Below are positions 36,781-46,215 of a stretch of 64,000 nt of DNA, in pieces. The DNA is from Candidatus Bandiella numerosa (GTDB lineage Bacteria > Pseudomonadota > Alphaproteobacteria > Rickettsiales > Midichloriaceae), in assembly GCF_029981845.1 (NCBI RefSeq), contig NZ_CP104164.1, positions 868,001 to 932,000 of the forward strand, read 5' to 3'. The notes below the pieces were generated by a model, which saw nothing but the letters and a program-made list of their open reading frames with translations, had not been told where the DNA came from and made no database searches. The translations under genes and the position numbers were made by a program. Position 1 is the stretch's first letter. Each line of letters opens with the position of its first letter.

Positions 36781-37659
36781 ATGATAAATACAGAACATCA
36801 ACAACTGAGCGTGAGGAGGCAAAGTGAGCTTTTAAAAATAAATAGGTCGATGATATACTATGAGGAATCAGATAAAAGTGAAAACTTTGTATTGAGCAAT
36901 AAGATAGCTGAAATATACTCATCATATCCCATATATGGGTATCGTAGGATAACAGCAATGTTGGCAAGAGAGAATATAGAAGTAAATCATAAGAGAGTGC
37001 AAAGATTAATGAGAGAAATGGATTTATATGCCATATATCCAAGACCTAATACTAGCATTAAAAATAAGGAACATGCAGTATTTCCATATTTATTAAAGGG
37101 CTTAGTACTAATAAAGCCTCATCAAGTTTGGCAGGTTGATATAACATATCTAAGGACTACAAAAGGTTTTATGTATTTAGTAGCAATAATAGATATGTAT
37201 AGTAGGATGATTGTAGGCTATAGGCTTAGTAATAGTTTATGCACTGAAAGCTGCAAATCAGCATTAGAAGATGCCATACTAAAGTATGGTGCACCTGTAA
37301 TATTAAATAGCGATCAAGGCAGCCAATTTACTAGTTAATCTTGGGTTAAAACTTTAGCGCATTATAAAATTAAGATTAGCATGACTGGTAAAGGTAGGTG
37401 CACTGATAATGCTTACATTGAAAGATTATGGAGGGCTTTTAAATATGAAGGTTCTTATTTGTATCAGTGGAACACTGTAGAAGATCTAAAGTCCAATATT
37501 CCTAAGTGGGTATATTGGTATAATTATAATAGACCGCATCAATCATTAAATTATAGTACTCCAGCTGAGACTCTATATAAAACTTATAGTAGTAATAATT
37601 GTAATAGTTTTTATTTGAATTTTCAGGATTTAAATATTGTTCAGGAGGTTAAAATGTAA
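36781..37659 (+). pseudogene. IS3 transposase OrfB with an in-frame TAA
   Basis: Integrase-core protein with QVDITYLRT, NSDQGSQFTS and CTDNAYIERLW. A TAA directly follows SQFTS (37336-37338); the sister copy at 53895 has GAA there (SQFTSESWVKTL), so one G-to-T change made the stop. Coding resumes in frame and ends at 37659. Confidence 0.88.
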
Positions 37660-37992
37660 TACAATGAGTAATAGTAATTAACAAAAAATGTCTCTCTTTT
37701 TGAGTTATTTTTGGTCTGACTCATTGGGGTCACTTCAGTTATCCCCTCCTCTTTGTATCGTTTTATTATTTTTCTAACTGTTTTTCTATCATGTCCCACT
37801 AGCTTTGCTATTTTTCTTTGGCTCTCACCTTGTTTGTATAAAGTAATAATTGTCATATAATATCCTATTTCTATCATGTTATTTTGATTAAAATTTATAA
37901 CCATTTTAATCTAATTATTTCTTTCTTTTACTTCTTTTTAGGTGGTCCCTTTTTGATGAGAATTAGTGGTCCAGTTTACACGAGAATTGACA

Positions 37993-38146
37993 AAGAAAGG
38001 AGATAATAGATATTATAAAGCACGGCCCTATCATTACTTGGAGACATATTAATTTACTAGGTATATATGATTTTAATAATCTAAAAAAAGCAGATATTAC
38101 ATTAGATGATGCAAAGGAGATTTTATTATACAACAAAGCTGCATAA
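37993..38146 (+). pseudogene. Tn3-family transposase, extreme C-terminus (downstream half)
   Basis: Reads IIKHGPIITWRHINLLGIYDF and ends at a TAA near 38146. SP-x-x-W-x-HIN-x-x-G-x-Y-x-F is the hallmark end of Tn3 transposases. It continues the remnant at 33998-34302, from which IS21 separates it. Confidence 0.8.
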
Positions 38147-38409
38147 ATAAAATATGTTATCGTTAAATAAGTTATTATACGATAAGTACGGCAGTTATTA
38201 AAAATAATGTATTTTTATAAATACCCTAATTATCGGTTATTTAGAGGATATAAAAACATAGGTTATTATGAATTAACAGTATAAAATAATTAATTTTGCT
38301 ATAAATTGAGGTAATGCACTTTAAAAAATATTTCTTATACCTCCCTTTACATGAAGCGTCTAGAATTCCTAATGCCGCATTCACCTATATTTGTAATTAC
38401 ACCCATAAT
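38147..38409. other. Intergenic, no gene seen
   Basis: AT-rich spacer between the Tn3 remnant and the ABC gene stop; no convincing frame on either strand. Confidence 0.5.
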
Positions 38410-40827
38410 TTAGTTAAAACAAATATCTTGAGGTAAAAAAATTGCTTGATCTATGTCTGTGTGATTTAAAGGACAAAATTGTTCTGCAATGATATTTGAG
38501 AAATCAAGAGATGATGATATTTCGTCACTATATATTTGACCATTTGATATTTTTAGTAATGATTTATAAAATCCCGTTTCATTATTTTTTTGGATAGCAT
38601 GATCTATAGAAATAACTACAGCATTGTTAGGCAAGTAAGTTTGTATTAGATTTTGGATATTTCTGATAGAATCTTCTTTATCTAAGCCATTGAATGCCTC
38701 ATCTAATATAAGTAAATCAGGATATTTGATTATTGCAGATAATATAAGTAGTATTTTTATCTGTCCTCCGCTGAGTACTTCAAACCAATTTTCGACTTTC
38801 TCTAGATCATAATGAGTTAACTTTACTTTTTTTAATAATTTTTGTATTTCTTCTGTTCTTGAATAATCAACACTATCAGGATAAAATATTGCTTCTAGCA
38901 AAGTAACATTTAATGGAAAATAATCTTTTTGACTTACCATCACTATTTTTGAATTAATAGGGTAATATATAGTTCCTTCACCACATATAGAATCTTGTTC
39001 TTTTCCTGCTAGCTTTTTGAGTAAGCTAGATTTTCCAGAACCAGTAGAGCCACTTAATGCATATGTTGTTCCAGGATTTAAAGTAAGATGGTCAATTGTA
39101 AGTAATAATTTATTTTTGATAGAGATGCTAATTTTAGATAAGACAAAACTGGTGTCTCCATTTTCTAATGTTATTCTTTGAATAGTATTTTTACAATATT
39201 GTTCAGAAGTATCTGAACTTTTTTCTAAAAATAGGTTTATTCTTTCAAGAGAACCATATATTTTTTCAATTTCTCGAATTTTTTTCTCTCCCCAAGATAA
39301 TATACCTAAGGCTTGCCAACTAGCATAATGCATATTAGCTCTACTATCAAAATCAATTTGCCCCGCATTTATTTTAAAAGCTATAATATAATCATTATAA
39401 ACAAAATTTGAGATTGAAGTAAAATATTCCCACATATCAAGAGTTATTGAAATTTGGTCTTTTTCCAACTCATATACTCTCAATGTATCATATAATTCAC
39501 CTAATCTACCTTTAGTATAATGAATACCATCTCTTTCATTGATAATTTGTATATTTTGTAAATCGTATTTTATAGTTGTTGATATCAATGATTCCTGTTG
39601 TTTTATCTTTGAGCTTAATTCTAATTGTTTATCAGAAATAAGTTGAGTTATGTACTTAGTTAATTGATTCCACAAAATTGAGCACATTAAGATATCAGAA
39701 GAATTCTCTATTAATAAGCTAAAGCCATAAACACCTTTAGTAGTTTTTGATACCAAATCAGCAATCAATATAGCTCCATCATATGAAATAGTTCTTGAAT
39801 CTTTACTCAGATTATCTATTAATACTGTAGAATTTTCGTCTGAGGCTAATCGCCAAGCTGTATCATTTGTAAATAAAGTATTTCTTAAGCTGTCATCAAT
39901 TTTGCAATATAACTTAGTTGAGTAGTAACTTTTAAGAATTTTTGAGCTTAATTCGAATAAAGTAAATGGTATCGATAAAAAAAATAATTGAATACAAGTT
40001 GATTGTAGCTTTGGAAAATAATCTGGACTTTCAGGTAAATGCTCATAATTATATAATATGTCTTTTTTAAAATTTTGGATTTGTATCATAGAATACTGTA
40101 TTAATATTTGAGATGTTAATATTGCTTCTACATGTTCGTAAATACTACTTTTTAGTTGTATCGGATCTATTATTAAATTATATGATGAATATAGATCTTG
40201 AGCTAAATTTAATGGTTTAAAATTTAAATTCATATTATCTTCATTATTTACTAATAACATACCTATAGTTATGCCTATAGCATAGGTAATCAGTGTATTA
40301 CTCAATATTGCGCTGATCATCCCAGAGTTTGAGAACAAATGCGGTGCAGATTTTAAAATAATTTGTTCAAAAACTCCGATTGTTTTTCCAATAAAGGCAC
40401 CATATACCAATCCTTTGGAAAACCTAATAAAATGCTGGTAGCTTATATTGTGCTGATCAGCCAACTGCCTTGCTTCTTCAGTTGTTGCTAAAACTCCTCC
40501 TATAGTAGCAATACTTGCTATAGCATATTTGATACCAGCATTTAGTGTTTCTGCATTCTCTATTGCACATATATGATGTGCAATAGAGAGTGATGGACTG
40601 ATTGTATAACTCCAAGTAAATCCAATGAAAAATCTACTAAAATAATTTTCTTGTGTAATGTTTCTTGAAGATAGTTGGTAATCTATAATATTAGAACTAA
40701 ATCCCATAGCAGCTCCAGGTATACCAAAGGTTACTCCTCCAGCCAGAGCAAATATAGTAGGTGTAATTATATGAGAATTTTCATCGATAAATTGGTAAAT
40801 ATAGTTGTAATCTTTAATAATGCTCAT
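38410..40827 (-). CDS. Large ABC protein, SbmA/ABCD-like, with a glycine-rich membrane N-terminus
   Basis: 805 residues. The N-terminal 200 or so carry hydrophobic, Gly/Ala-rich stretches (FALAGGVTFGIPGAAMGF, YAIASIATIGGVLATT, YGAFIGKTIGVF, YAIGITIGMLLV) of glycine-zipper type. The middle (about 290-540) resembles the SbmA/BacA/YddA membrane unit (an LRNTLFTNDTAWRLA region, then DNLSKDSRTISYD). The C-terminal ATPase domain has GSTGSGKSSLLKKLAG (Walker A), VLSGGQIKILLILSA (signature) and LLILDEAFNGLD (Walker B). SbmA-type transporters move peptides. An N-terminal glycine-zipper extension is unusual. It follows a 90-codon gene by 17 bp. A role in peptide uptake, export or host interaction is inference only. 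Confidence 0.75.
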   Translation of the reverse strand: MSIIKDYNYIYQFIDENSHIITPTIFALAGGVTFGIPGAAMGFSSNIIDYQLSSRNITQENYFSRFFIGFTWSYTISPSLSIAHHICAIENAETLNAGIKYAIASIATIGGVLATTEEARQLADQHNISYQHFIRFSKGLVYGAFIGKTIGVFEQIILKSAPHLFSNSGMISAILSNTLITYAIGITIGMLLVNNEDNMNLNFKPLNLAQDLYSSYNLIIDPIQLKSSIYEHVEAILTSQILIQYSMIQIQNFKKDILYNYEHLPESPDYFPKLQSTCIQLFFLSIPFTLFELSSKILKSYYSTKLYCKIDDSLRNTLFTNDTAWRLASDENSTVLIDNLSKDSRTISYDGAILIADLVSKTTKGVYGFSLLIENSSDILMCSILWNQLTKYITQLISDKQLELSSKIKQQESLISTTIKYDLQNIQIINERDGIHYTKGRLGELYDTLRVYELEKDQISITLDMWEYFTSISNFVYNDYIIAFKINAGQIDFDSRANMHYASWQALGILSWGEKKIREIEKIYGSLERINLFLEKSSDTSEQYCKNTIQRITLENGDTSFVLSKISISIKNKLLLTIDHLTLNPGTTYALSGSTGSGKSSLLKKLAGKEQDSICGEGTIYYPINSKIVMVSQKDYFPLNVTLLEAIFYPDSVDYSRTEEIQKLLKKVKLTHYDLEKVENWFEVLSGGQIKILLILSAIIKYPDLLILDEAFNGLDKEDSIRNIQNLIQTYLPNNAVVISIDHAIQKNNETGFYKSLLKISNGQIYSDEISSSLDFSNIIAEQFCPLNHTDIDQAIFLPQDICFN

Positions 40828-40844
40828 GGTATGTCTAATAAATG

Positions 40845-41117
40845 TTATTCAAAAATATTGAGATTGCTGGATTTTGAGATTTTTAATTGTATATTAGCTT
40901 TACTAAGATTCGCTATGGATGCATAAAACTTAGCGATAAAAGTTAGATTATTATCATAGTTTTTGATATTTATAAAATAGTTTGAATTTTCAGAAATTTT
41001 TGCTTTAAACAAAACATCTCGAATTATCTTGATAGGTTCATTTAGTATATTATTCATTTTTTGCAGTCCTTCTTGGAAGTATTCTATTCTAAACTGGGTA
41101 TTAATAATATCTGACAT
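40845..41117 (-). CDS. Small hypothetical protein upstream of the ABC gene
   Basis: 90 residues (begins MSDIINTQFRIEYFQEGL), soluble-looking, no recognisable motif. Its stop is 17 bp before the ABC start, so they are likely co-transcribed. Another small open frame (about 41250-41088, CATTSSDKSNIEKL) overlaps its start in a different phase; either could be the decayed end of an older gene. Confidence 0.45.
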   Translation of the reverse strand: MSDIINTQFRIEYFQEGLQKMNNILNEPIKIIRDVLFKAKISENSNYFINIKNYDNNLTFIAKFYASIANLSKANIQLKISKSSNLNIFE

Positions 41118-41373
41118 CTTTTTTGGTGTTTAATTTGACAAAATTTAATTCTGAATCACATACTAATTTTTCAATATTGGATTTGTCAGATGAAGTAGTA
41201 GCACAAACTAATACCATTTTTCCAGAATTTATAAAATATTCACTACTTTATTATAACTTGTGGTGGGTATATAAAATTGAAATTATAAATTGACACACGT
41301 ACCACATACCAACTACCCTAACACTATATGTATTGTTTGGCAATATGGAATAATTAATAACATTGTTGATTTT

Positions 41374-42170
41374 ATGAAAAATAACGCGATGATACTAAGA
41401 TCCTTTATAGATTCAAAATATATATCTCAAGAGATAAAGAACAGGTACGCTTTCCAAGATATTACTTCTTGTGTGCCTTTGAAATTTGGTGGTAGTAACG
41501 ATATATTTTCATTATCAACAGCAAAAAGCAAATACATTATCAAGATTTTTTTAAAAGGCAATGTTGGCCATATCATAGGATCTACTATTGCAGAATTCCA
41601 TAGATTAGCGTCGAAATTTAAATTAAATTCTGATTGTTTAAGAAAATTAGATGCGAAATTATTTTTAGAGAAAGCTTGGTACGATATAGATCAACATGTT
41701 GAACTTCCAACTGCAAAGATAAAGAATGATTTATATAACGTATATTTATCTCTTAAAACACGAGTGGAGAATTATGAATTAAATGATGGGCAATTAAATT
41801 TAATTCATGGCGATGTACATGCGGGTAATCATTTATATAATACTTCTTCTAAAACTTCTAAAAAATTACATTGATAGATTTTGAATTATGTGGATATGGA
41901 TATTATGCTTATGAATTGGCGGTTTTAAAATGGGATTTACTTCATTCGCATAAAGCAGATTTTGTTGAAAGATGTATGAAGGAATTTCTGGAAGGATATT
42001 CTGCAATAAATACAATTGCTAAAAATGATATTGAAACTATAAACTTTTTTGTAAAGTTGAGATCTTTTTTTATACTTGGTTCGAGCTTCTTATTTTATCC
42101 AGATAGACCACAATTAAACTCAGAATATATACTGAATTATTATATAAATGCTATAAAAAAGTGTGATTAA
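41374..42170 (+). pseudogene. Broken paralog of the 11342-12325 phosphotransferase
   Basis: The two reading pieces match the intact kinase along their length: FGGSNDIFSLSTAKSKYIIK, LIHGDVHAGNHLY, then after a frameshift at about 41870 IDFELCGYGYYAYELAVLKWD and the same C-terminus (LNSEYILNYYI). About 70 residues of the N-lobe/hinge, between FLKGN and the region equal to RLKILGETVAKFH, are deleted. Kinase function is certainly lost. The intact copy lies 29 kb away on the other strand. Confidence 0.9.
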
Positions 42171-42463
42171 ATTTTTTCATCATGAAAGAATTTATAAATG
42201 TCTACAAAGTAAATTCTTGGATATAGTGAACCATTAACATTACTTATTCGATACTGAAGAATATATATAGTAGGATATAAGGAGTGGAGAATTAACAAAC
42301 ATCTAGTATTGAAAATTAAACGAGAAAATTTGGTGGTATATGGCAATCTTTATTTTAATGCCAAAAGTACTACAGCTAGGAAACGTCCATTTAAAATTAT
42401 GTCTATACAAGTCGATGGGGGGTTATGAATTCATGAAGGATTTTGAGGGTTATTGCAAAGAGA

Positions 42464-43180
42464 TGAAGTGAACCCCAAAAACAAGAGTAAAAGTTAAGCA
42501 ACTCTAATAAAGTAAAATAACTAAAAAAGGAGTTGTAAAAATGAGTAACAATACAAGAAAAAGATATAACGAAGAATTTAAAGTAGAGGCAGTAAAGTTG
42601 GTAACTGAAAGAGCATATAGCTTGACTCAGGCAGCTAAAAGTCTTGGTGTAAGTGTAGATTCAATTAGTAAATGGAAAAAGAGGTTAGAAGAAACATTAT
42701 CTGCAAGTATAGCGTTCCCAGGGAATGGCAATATGAATGCTATAGATAAGTAAAAAAGGATTTTAGAGAAGGAGATAAAAAAACTACAAATAGAACGAGA
42801 TATATTAAAAAAGGCGCTGGCATATTTTGCAAATCCACAAAGGTAAAGTATGCATTTATAGATAGCCACAGTGGTAATTACAAAATTAACGATTTATGTA
42901 GAGCGTTAGAAGTAAAAGAAAATTGCTATTACGATTGGTGCAAAAGAAAAACAAATAAAAAAAGAGATATGAAAATAGTAGAAAAAATAAAAAATATTCA
43001 TAAATCATCAAGAATGACATATGGGTATCATAGGGTGCATGTGGAACTCAAAGAAAACATGGAGGATATAAATCATAAAAAAGTAGCCAGGCTGATGAGG
43101 AAAAATAATATTTTTTCTAAAAGAAGGATTAAATTTAAAGTTACAACAAAAGCAGCTAAAAAGGCTGTTAATATAGATAA
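42464..43180 (+). mobile_element. Truncated IS3-family element (fourth type)
   Basis: Left end TGAAGTGAACCCC; orfA (42541 on) with RKRYNEEFKVEAVKLV and LGVSVDSISKWKKRL is broken by TAA at 42751-42753, after which its coiled coil continues (EKEIKKLQIERDILKKALAY). The following orfB piece (MTYGYHRVHVELKE, KKVARLMRKNNI) stops at 43180 where another IS3 remnant begins. Dead. Confidence 0.85.
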
Positions 43181-43182
43181 TA

Positions 43183-44225
43183 TATGCATTCATATTTAAT
43201 AGATCTCCATAATCTTTCAATAAAAACGTTATCCATCCAGCATCCTTTGCCATCCATAAATATTTTTATAATATGGCTTTTTAAGATGTCAGTAAAGTCA
43301 TTACTGGTAAATTGACTGCCTTGATCTGTGTTAAAGATATCTGGTTTGCCATATAGATATATCGCTTCTTCTAATGCATCTAAGCAAAAAGAAGTATCTA
43401 GGGTATTTGATAATCCCCATGACAACACTTTTCTAAAAGCCCAATCCATTATAGCCACTAATTACATAAAGCCTCTGTTCATCGGTATATAAGTGATATC
43501 AGTGCACCAGACTTTATTCGCTTTACTGATGACTTTATTACTTAATAAATATGGATATATTTTGTGCTAACTATTTTTTACTAGTATTGGGTTTTTGATA
43601 TATAGCTCTTATTACCATTATTCTCATCAACCTTCTTATCTTATGTCTAGAAGCAAAACTACCCTCATTTTTTAAATGCAAACTCATTTGTCTAGAGCCA
43701 TAAAATGAATGTTTTATATATCTCATCTATTTTTTCATGAGCTCTAGATTTTCTGAACCTTCACCTTTAGGATTGTAATAACAGCTTGATCTTGCTATTG
43801 AGAGTAACTGGCATTGTTTTGATATACTCAATTTATCTTGGTTGCTCTTAATAATCTCAAGCCTCCATTTCTTCCTAGTTTTTCGTATACATCTTGCAAA
43901 AAATCCTTTTCTACTGTTAATTCCCCTATTTTTGCATGCAGTTGTTTTATTTGATGTTAATTTGGTACTTCACCCCTTTCATGTTTACCAGTAAATGCAC
44001 TGTTCATATTATCTAACGCTTGCTTCTTCCACTTACTGATCATATTAGCATTGACTCCATACCTCCCTAATAGCTCGCTCAATGTCCCTTCTTCTCTAAT
44101 TACTGATAGCGCTACTTTCGTTTTGAATACTGGGCTGTATTTTTTCTTTGTTCCCATTTGTTCCTCTGATATTTATTACTTTTTATATCAGAATTTATCC
44201 TTTACTTCCTGTCCAGTTTTTTAGG
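43183..44225 (-). mobile_element. Degraded IS3-family element (second copy of 12936-14228)
   Basis: Matches the element at 12936 closely but lacks its left 250 bp. Frames left: orfB piece 43458-43183 (FNTDQGSQFTS, CWMDNVFIERLW) and orfA piece 44157-43957. Several stops and indels intervene. The right end CTGTCCAGTTTTTTAGG with ACCACCTC is kept at 44211-44235. Confidence 0.85.
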
Positions 44226-44366
44226 ACCACCTCTTTTATGGGAAAAAATAATTTAGATGCACTACAGTGCCTTGTATAAGATTTTTCTTTTTTTTGCTTA
44301 TTAATTTCAATTGACTATCCTAGGATAACGTGCTAGTGCTTAAATAATAAGTGGTAGGTTATAATA

Positions 44367-45332
44367 ATGTGTGTTGAAAAATTTACTTTAAGCCCTAGTG
44401 AATCTAAATACTTAAAAGTTTTCATTAATAAAATTAGCCTAGAATATCTTGATTTTACTGGTAATTTTTTAAATAACGTATTATCAATTGCACATGAGTT
44501 GCCTAAGAGGTTACTAGAATTCATTTATAAATATAAAGTATCATTAAATCAAAAAGAAAGAGGATGCATTATATCTAATTTACCTATTAGTAACATAGGA
44601 TTAACGCCTTCATCTATTTCTCATACGCAACATTTACAAAGTACGGAAGCAGAAGATATTTTATTATTACTACTGGGATCATTATTAGGAGAAATATTTG
44701 GCTGGGAAAATGAACAAATGGGCCGCCTTATTCATGATATAGTACCTCTATATAATGATAAAAATAAGCAAGCATCTACATCTTCACTTCAGACAATCCA
44801 TTGGCATACTGAAGAAGCTTTCCATCCATTACCTCCCGATTATATTACACTCTTCTGTTTAAGAAATAATCAGCTAATTCACACTCATTACTTATCTATT
44901 AACTCAATCGACTTAACTGATGAAATTTTTGATATTTTATTCAAATATAAGTACACTTTTAAAATGGTTGATTCTCATAATCCTAACAATTCTACACCAT
45001 ATTACAAATACCCTGTGCTTTCTGGTGATCGAAAAAAACCTTTTATTAGGATTGACCCATATTTTATGGAAAAATTTTCTGATAATGATGCTTCTAAAAA
45101 AACTATAGCTCTTAAAGCATTGATTAAAAAGATTAACAATTCATTAAAAAAATTAGTTCTGAAAAAAGGAGAGTTGCTTATACTTGATAATCTTCAATGT
45201 ATACATGGAAGAGAGGCTTTTAAAGCTAATTTTGATGGCCATGATAGATGGTTGAAACGCACATATGTTACAAGAGATATTTATAAATATAAAAATCATA
45301 AAAACTTTATTCAATCAAGGATATTTACTTGA
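44367..45332 (+). CDS. AsnO/VioC-like amino-acid beta-hydroxylase (clavaminate-synthase-like)
   Basis: 321 residues. IHWHTEEAFHPLPPDYITLFCLRN contains the HxE metal pair in the context (HTE-AFHP...DY..L..LRN) known from L-Asn oxygenase AsnO and L-Arg oxygenase VioC. The distal His is in LQCIHGREAF, and the 2-oxoglutarate Arg in RWLKRTYVTRD. These enzymes hydroxylate the beta carbon of a free amino acid to be used by an NRPS. With an Asn-type A domain in line A, free L-Asn is the first candidate substrate and L-Arg the second. Intact and isolated: IS3 debris upstream, 880 bp of empty DNA downstream. ATG start at 44367. Confidence 0.88.
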   Translation: MCVEKFTLSPSESKYLKVFINKISLEYLDFTGNFLNNVLSIAHELPKRLLEFIYKYKVSLNQKERGCIISNLPISNIGLTPSSISHTQHLQSTEAEDILLLLLGSLLGEIFGWENEQMGRLIHDIVPLYNDKNKQASTSSLQTIHWHTEEAFHPLPPDYITLFCLRNNQLIHTHYLSINSIDLTDEIFDILFKYKYTFKMVDSHNPNNSTPYYKYPVLSGDRKKPFIRIDPYFMEKFSDNDASKKTIALKALIKKINNSLKKLVLKKGELLILDNLQCIHGREAFKANFDGHDRWLKRTYVTRDIYKYKNHKNFIQSRIFT

Positions 45333-46215
45333 CTGTAATCATGTATCATAAGTTATATATTTCTTATGATGTTCTAAATAATGAGTTTTATTTTGAATAG
45401 TTAGCAATATTTCATCAACTTTCAAACAAACCTAATCATCTAAAGTGACTAGCTACTAAAATTTATTAACTATCATTTTCTTCTTGTTATACATCATTTT
45501 ATAATTATAAAATAAATTTTGTTTGTTATGTTATTACTCTTCAAACCCTTAAAAACTTGTTAATTAATAATAAACTAACATTGCATTTTTTCCAAAAATT
45601 CAAAATTATTTACCTTGTTGCTACATATAAAAGAGATAAAACTAACAAAGATTTTATTAGCTTCTATAATTTTTAAAATTAAATAGTAGAAAAAAACAAA
45701 AGATATAAAGCTTTACTACAATATTTTTTATGGGATAAAAAATAGAACAATCAAAATAAATTGATTATATACCTTAATCTAAAATACTTACTTAAACTAA
45801 GCTCTTGACTTACACTTATGCAATATGTATTTCTGATAAATATTTCTTCGCCTCTGACGTCTAAATTAATAAATTATTAACTTCAATTATAAATATTTAT
45901 AATAAAAATTTTCTTTTTTTATTACTTAATTTAAGTTCAACTTAGTAATCAAATCTAATTAATGAATTAAAAATATTTACTTATTTACTGTATAATACTT
46001 GAATTTTTTATCTTTACATGTAATTAATACAGTTAGGGTAGATTTACTTAAACTCACTAAACACCAATTTATAAGAGTGAATAGCACCATCAGCAAAATT
46101 GCTTTTTTGTTATGTAAGGTGATTATAATTACTTTGTTACTATTTGTTGACATTTCATTATACATAAACTAAGAATCATTAGATGATAATTACTACAAAA
46201 TTATTATTCAAAGAT
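45333..46215. other. Long intergenic stretch, about 880 bp
   Basis: Extremely AT-rich, many stops in all frames. The only open piece (45977-46165, minus) is a 62-codon hydrophobic frame with no family resemblance, which I do not accept as a gene. Probably decayed DNA upstream of the TamA-like pseudogene. Confidence 0.5.

Larger units (their letters stand above)
36369..37737 (+). mobile_element. IS3-family element (third type) inserted in istA
   Basis: Perfect terminal repeats TGAAGTGACC and its inverse, with a longer imperfect inverted region (CAGACC, GAGAGACATTTTT). GTT is duplicated on both sides (36366-36368, 37738-37740), so this insertion into IS21 is the youngest of the three nested events. 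Other copies: a split one at 49567-54200 and a lone end at 48267. Confidence 0.93.
35084..37904 (-). pseudogene. istA: IS21 transposase IstA, split by IS3 insertion and by a TAG
   Basis: Three pieces of one gene. The N-terminal helix-turn-helix (GESQRKIAKLVGHDRKTVRK) lies at 37904-37741. The catalytic core lies at 36368-35411 with EAQVDFGYVG, KIDNLKAAVL and EKGKVEAGIKY (DDE triad). The C-terminal piece is at 35407-35084. The first gap is the IS3 element at 36369-37737; between the second and third there is an in-frame TAG (35408-35410) after TFVTN, with coding continuing in the same frame. Confidence 0.88.
34303..37992 (-). mobile_element. IS21-family element, interrupted by an IS3 element
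   Basis: The ends TGTCAACTCTCAT and (inverted) TGTCAATTCTCGTG bound istA and istB. AAGAAA occurs directly outside both ends (34297-34302 and 37993-37998), a 6 bp target duplication normal for IS21. A second GGTGGTCC / GAGAATTAGTGGTCC block inside the right end looks like the tandem transposase-binding repeats of this family. istA is split by the IS3 element at 36369-37737 and also carries a TAG. Confidence 0.92.

Noticed and set aside
41088..41250. Small minus-strand frame with CATTSSDKSNIEKL overlapping the 90-residue gene
   Set aside because: Too short, no start signal and no family; mentioned only as an alternative.
45977..46165. 62-codon hydrophobic minus-strand frame
   Set aside because: Only chance openness in A+T-rich DNA, no ribosome binding site, no resemblance to known small membrane proteins.
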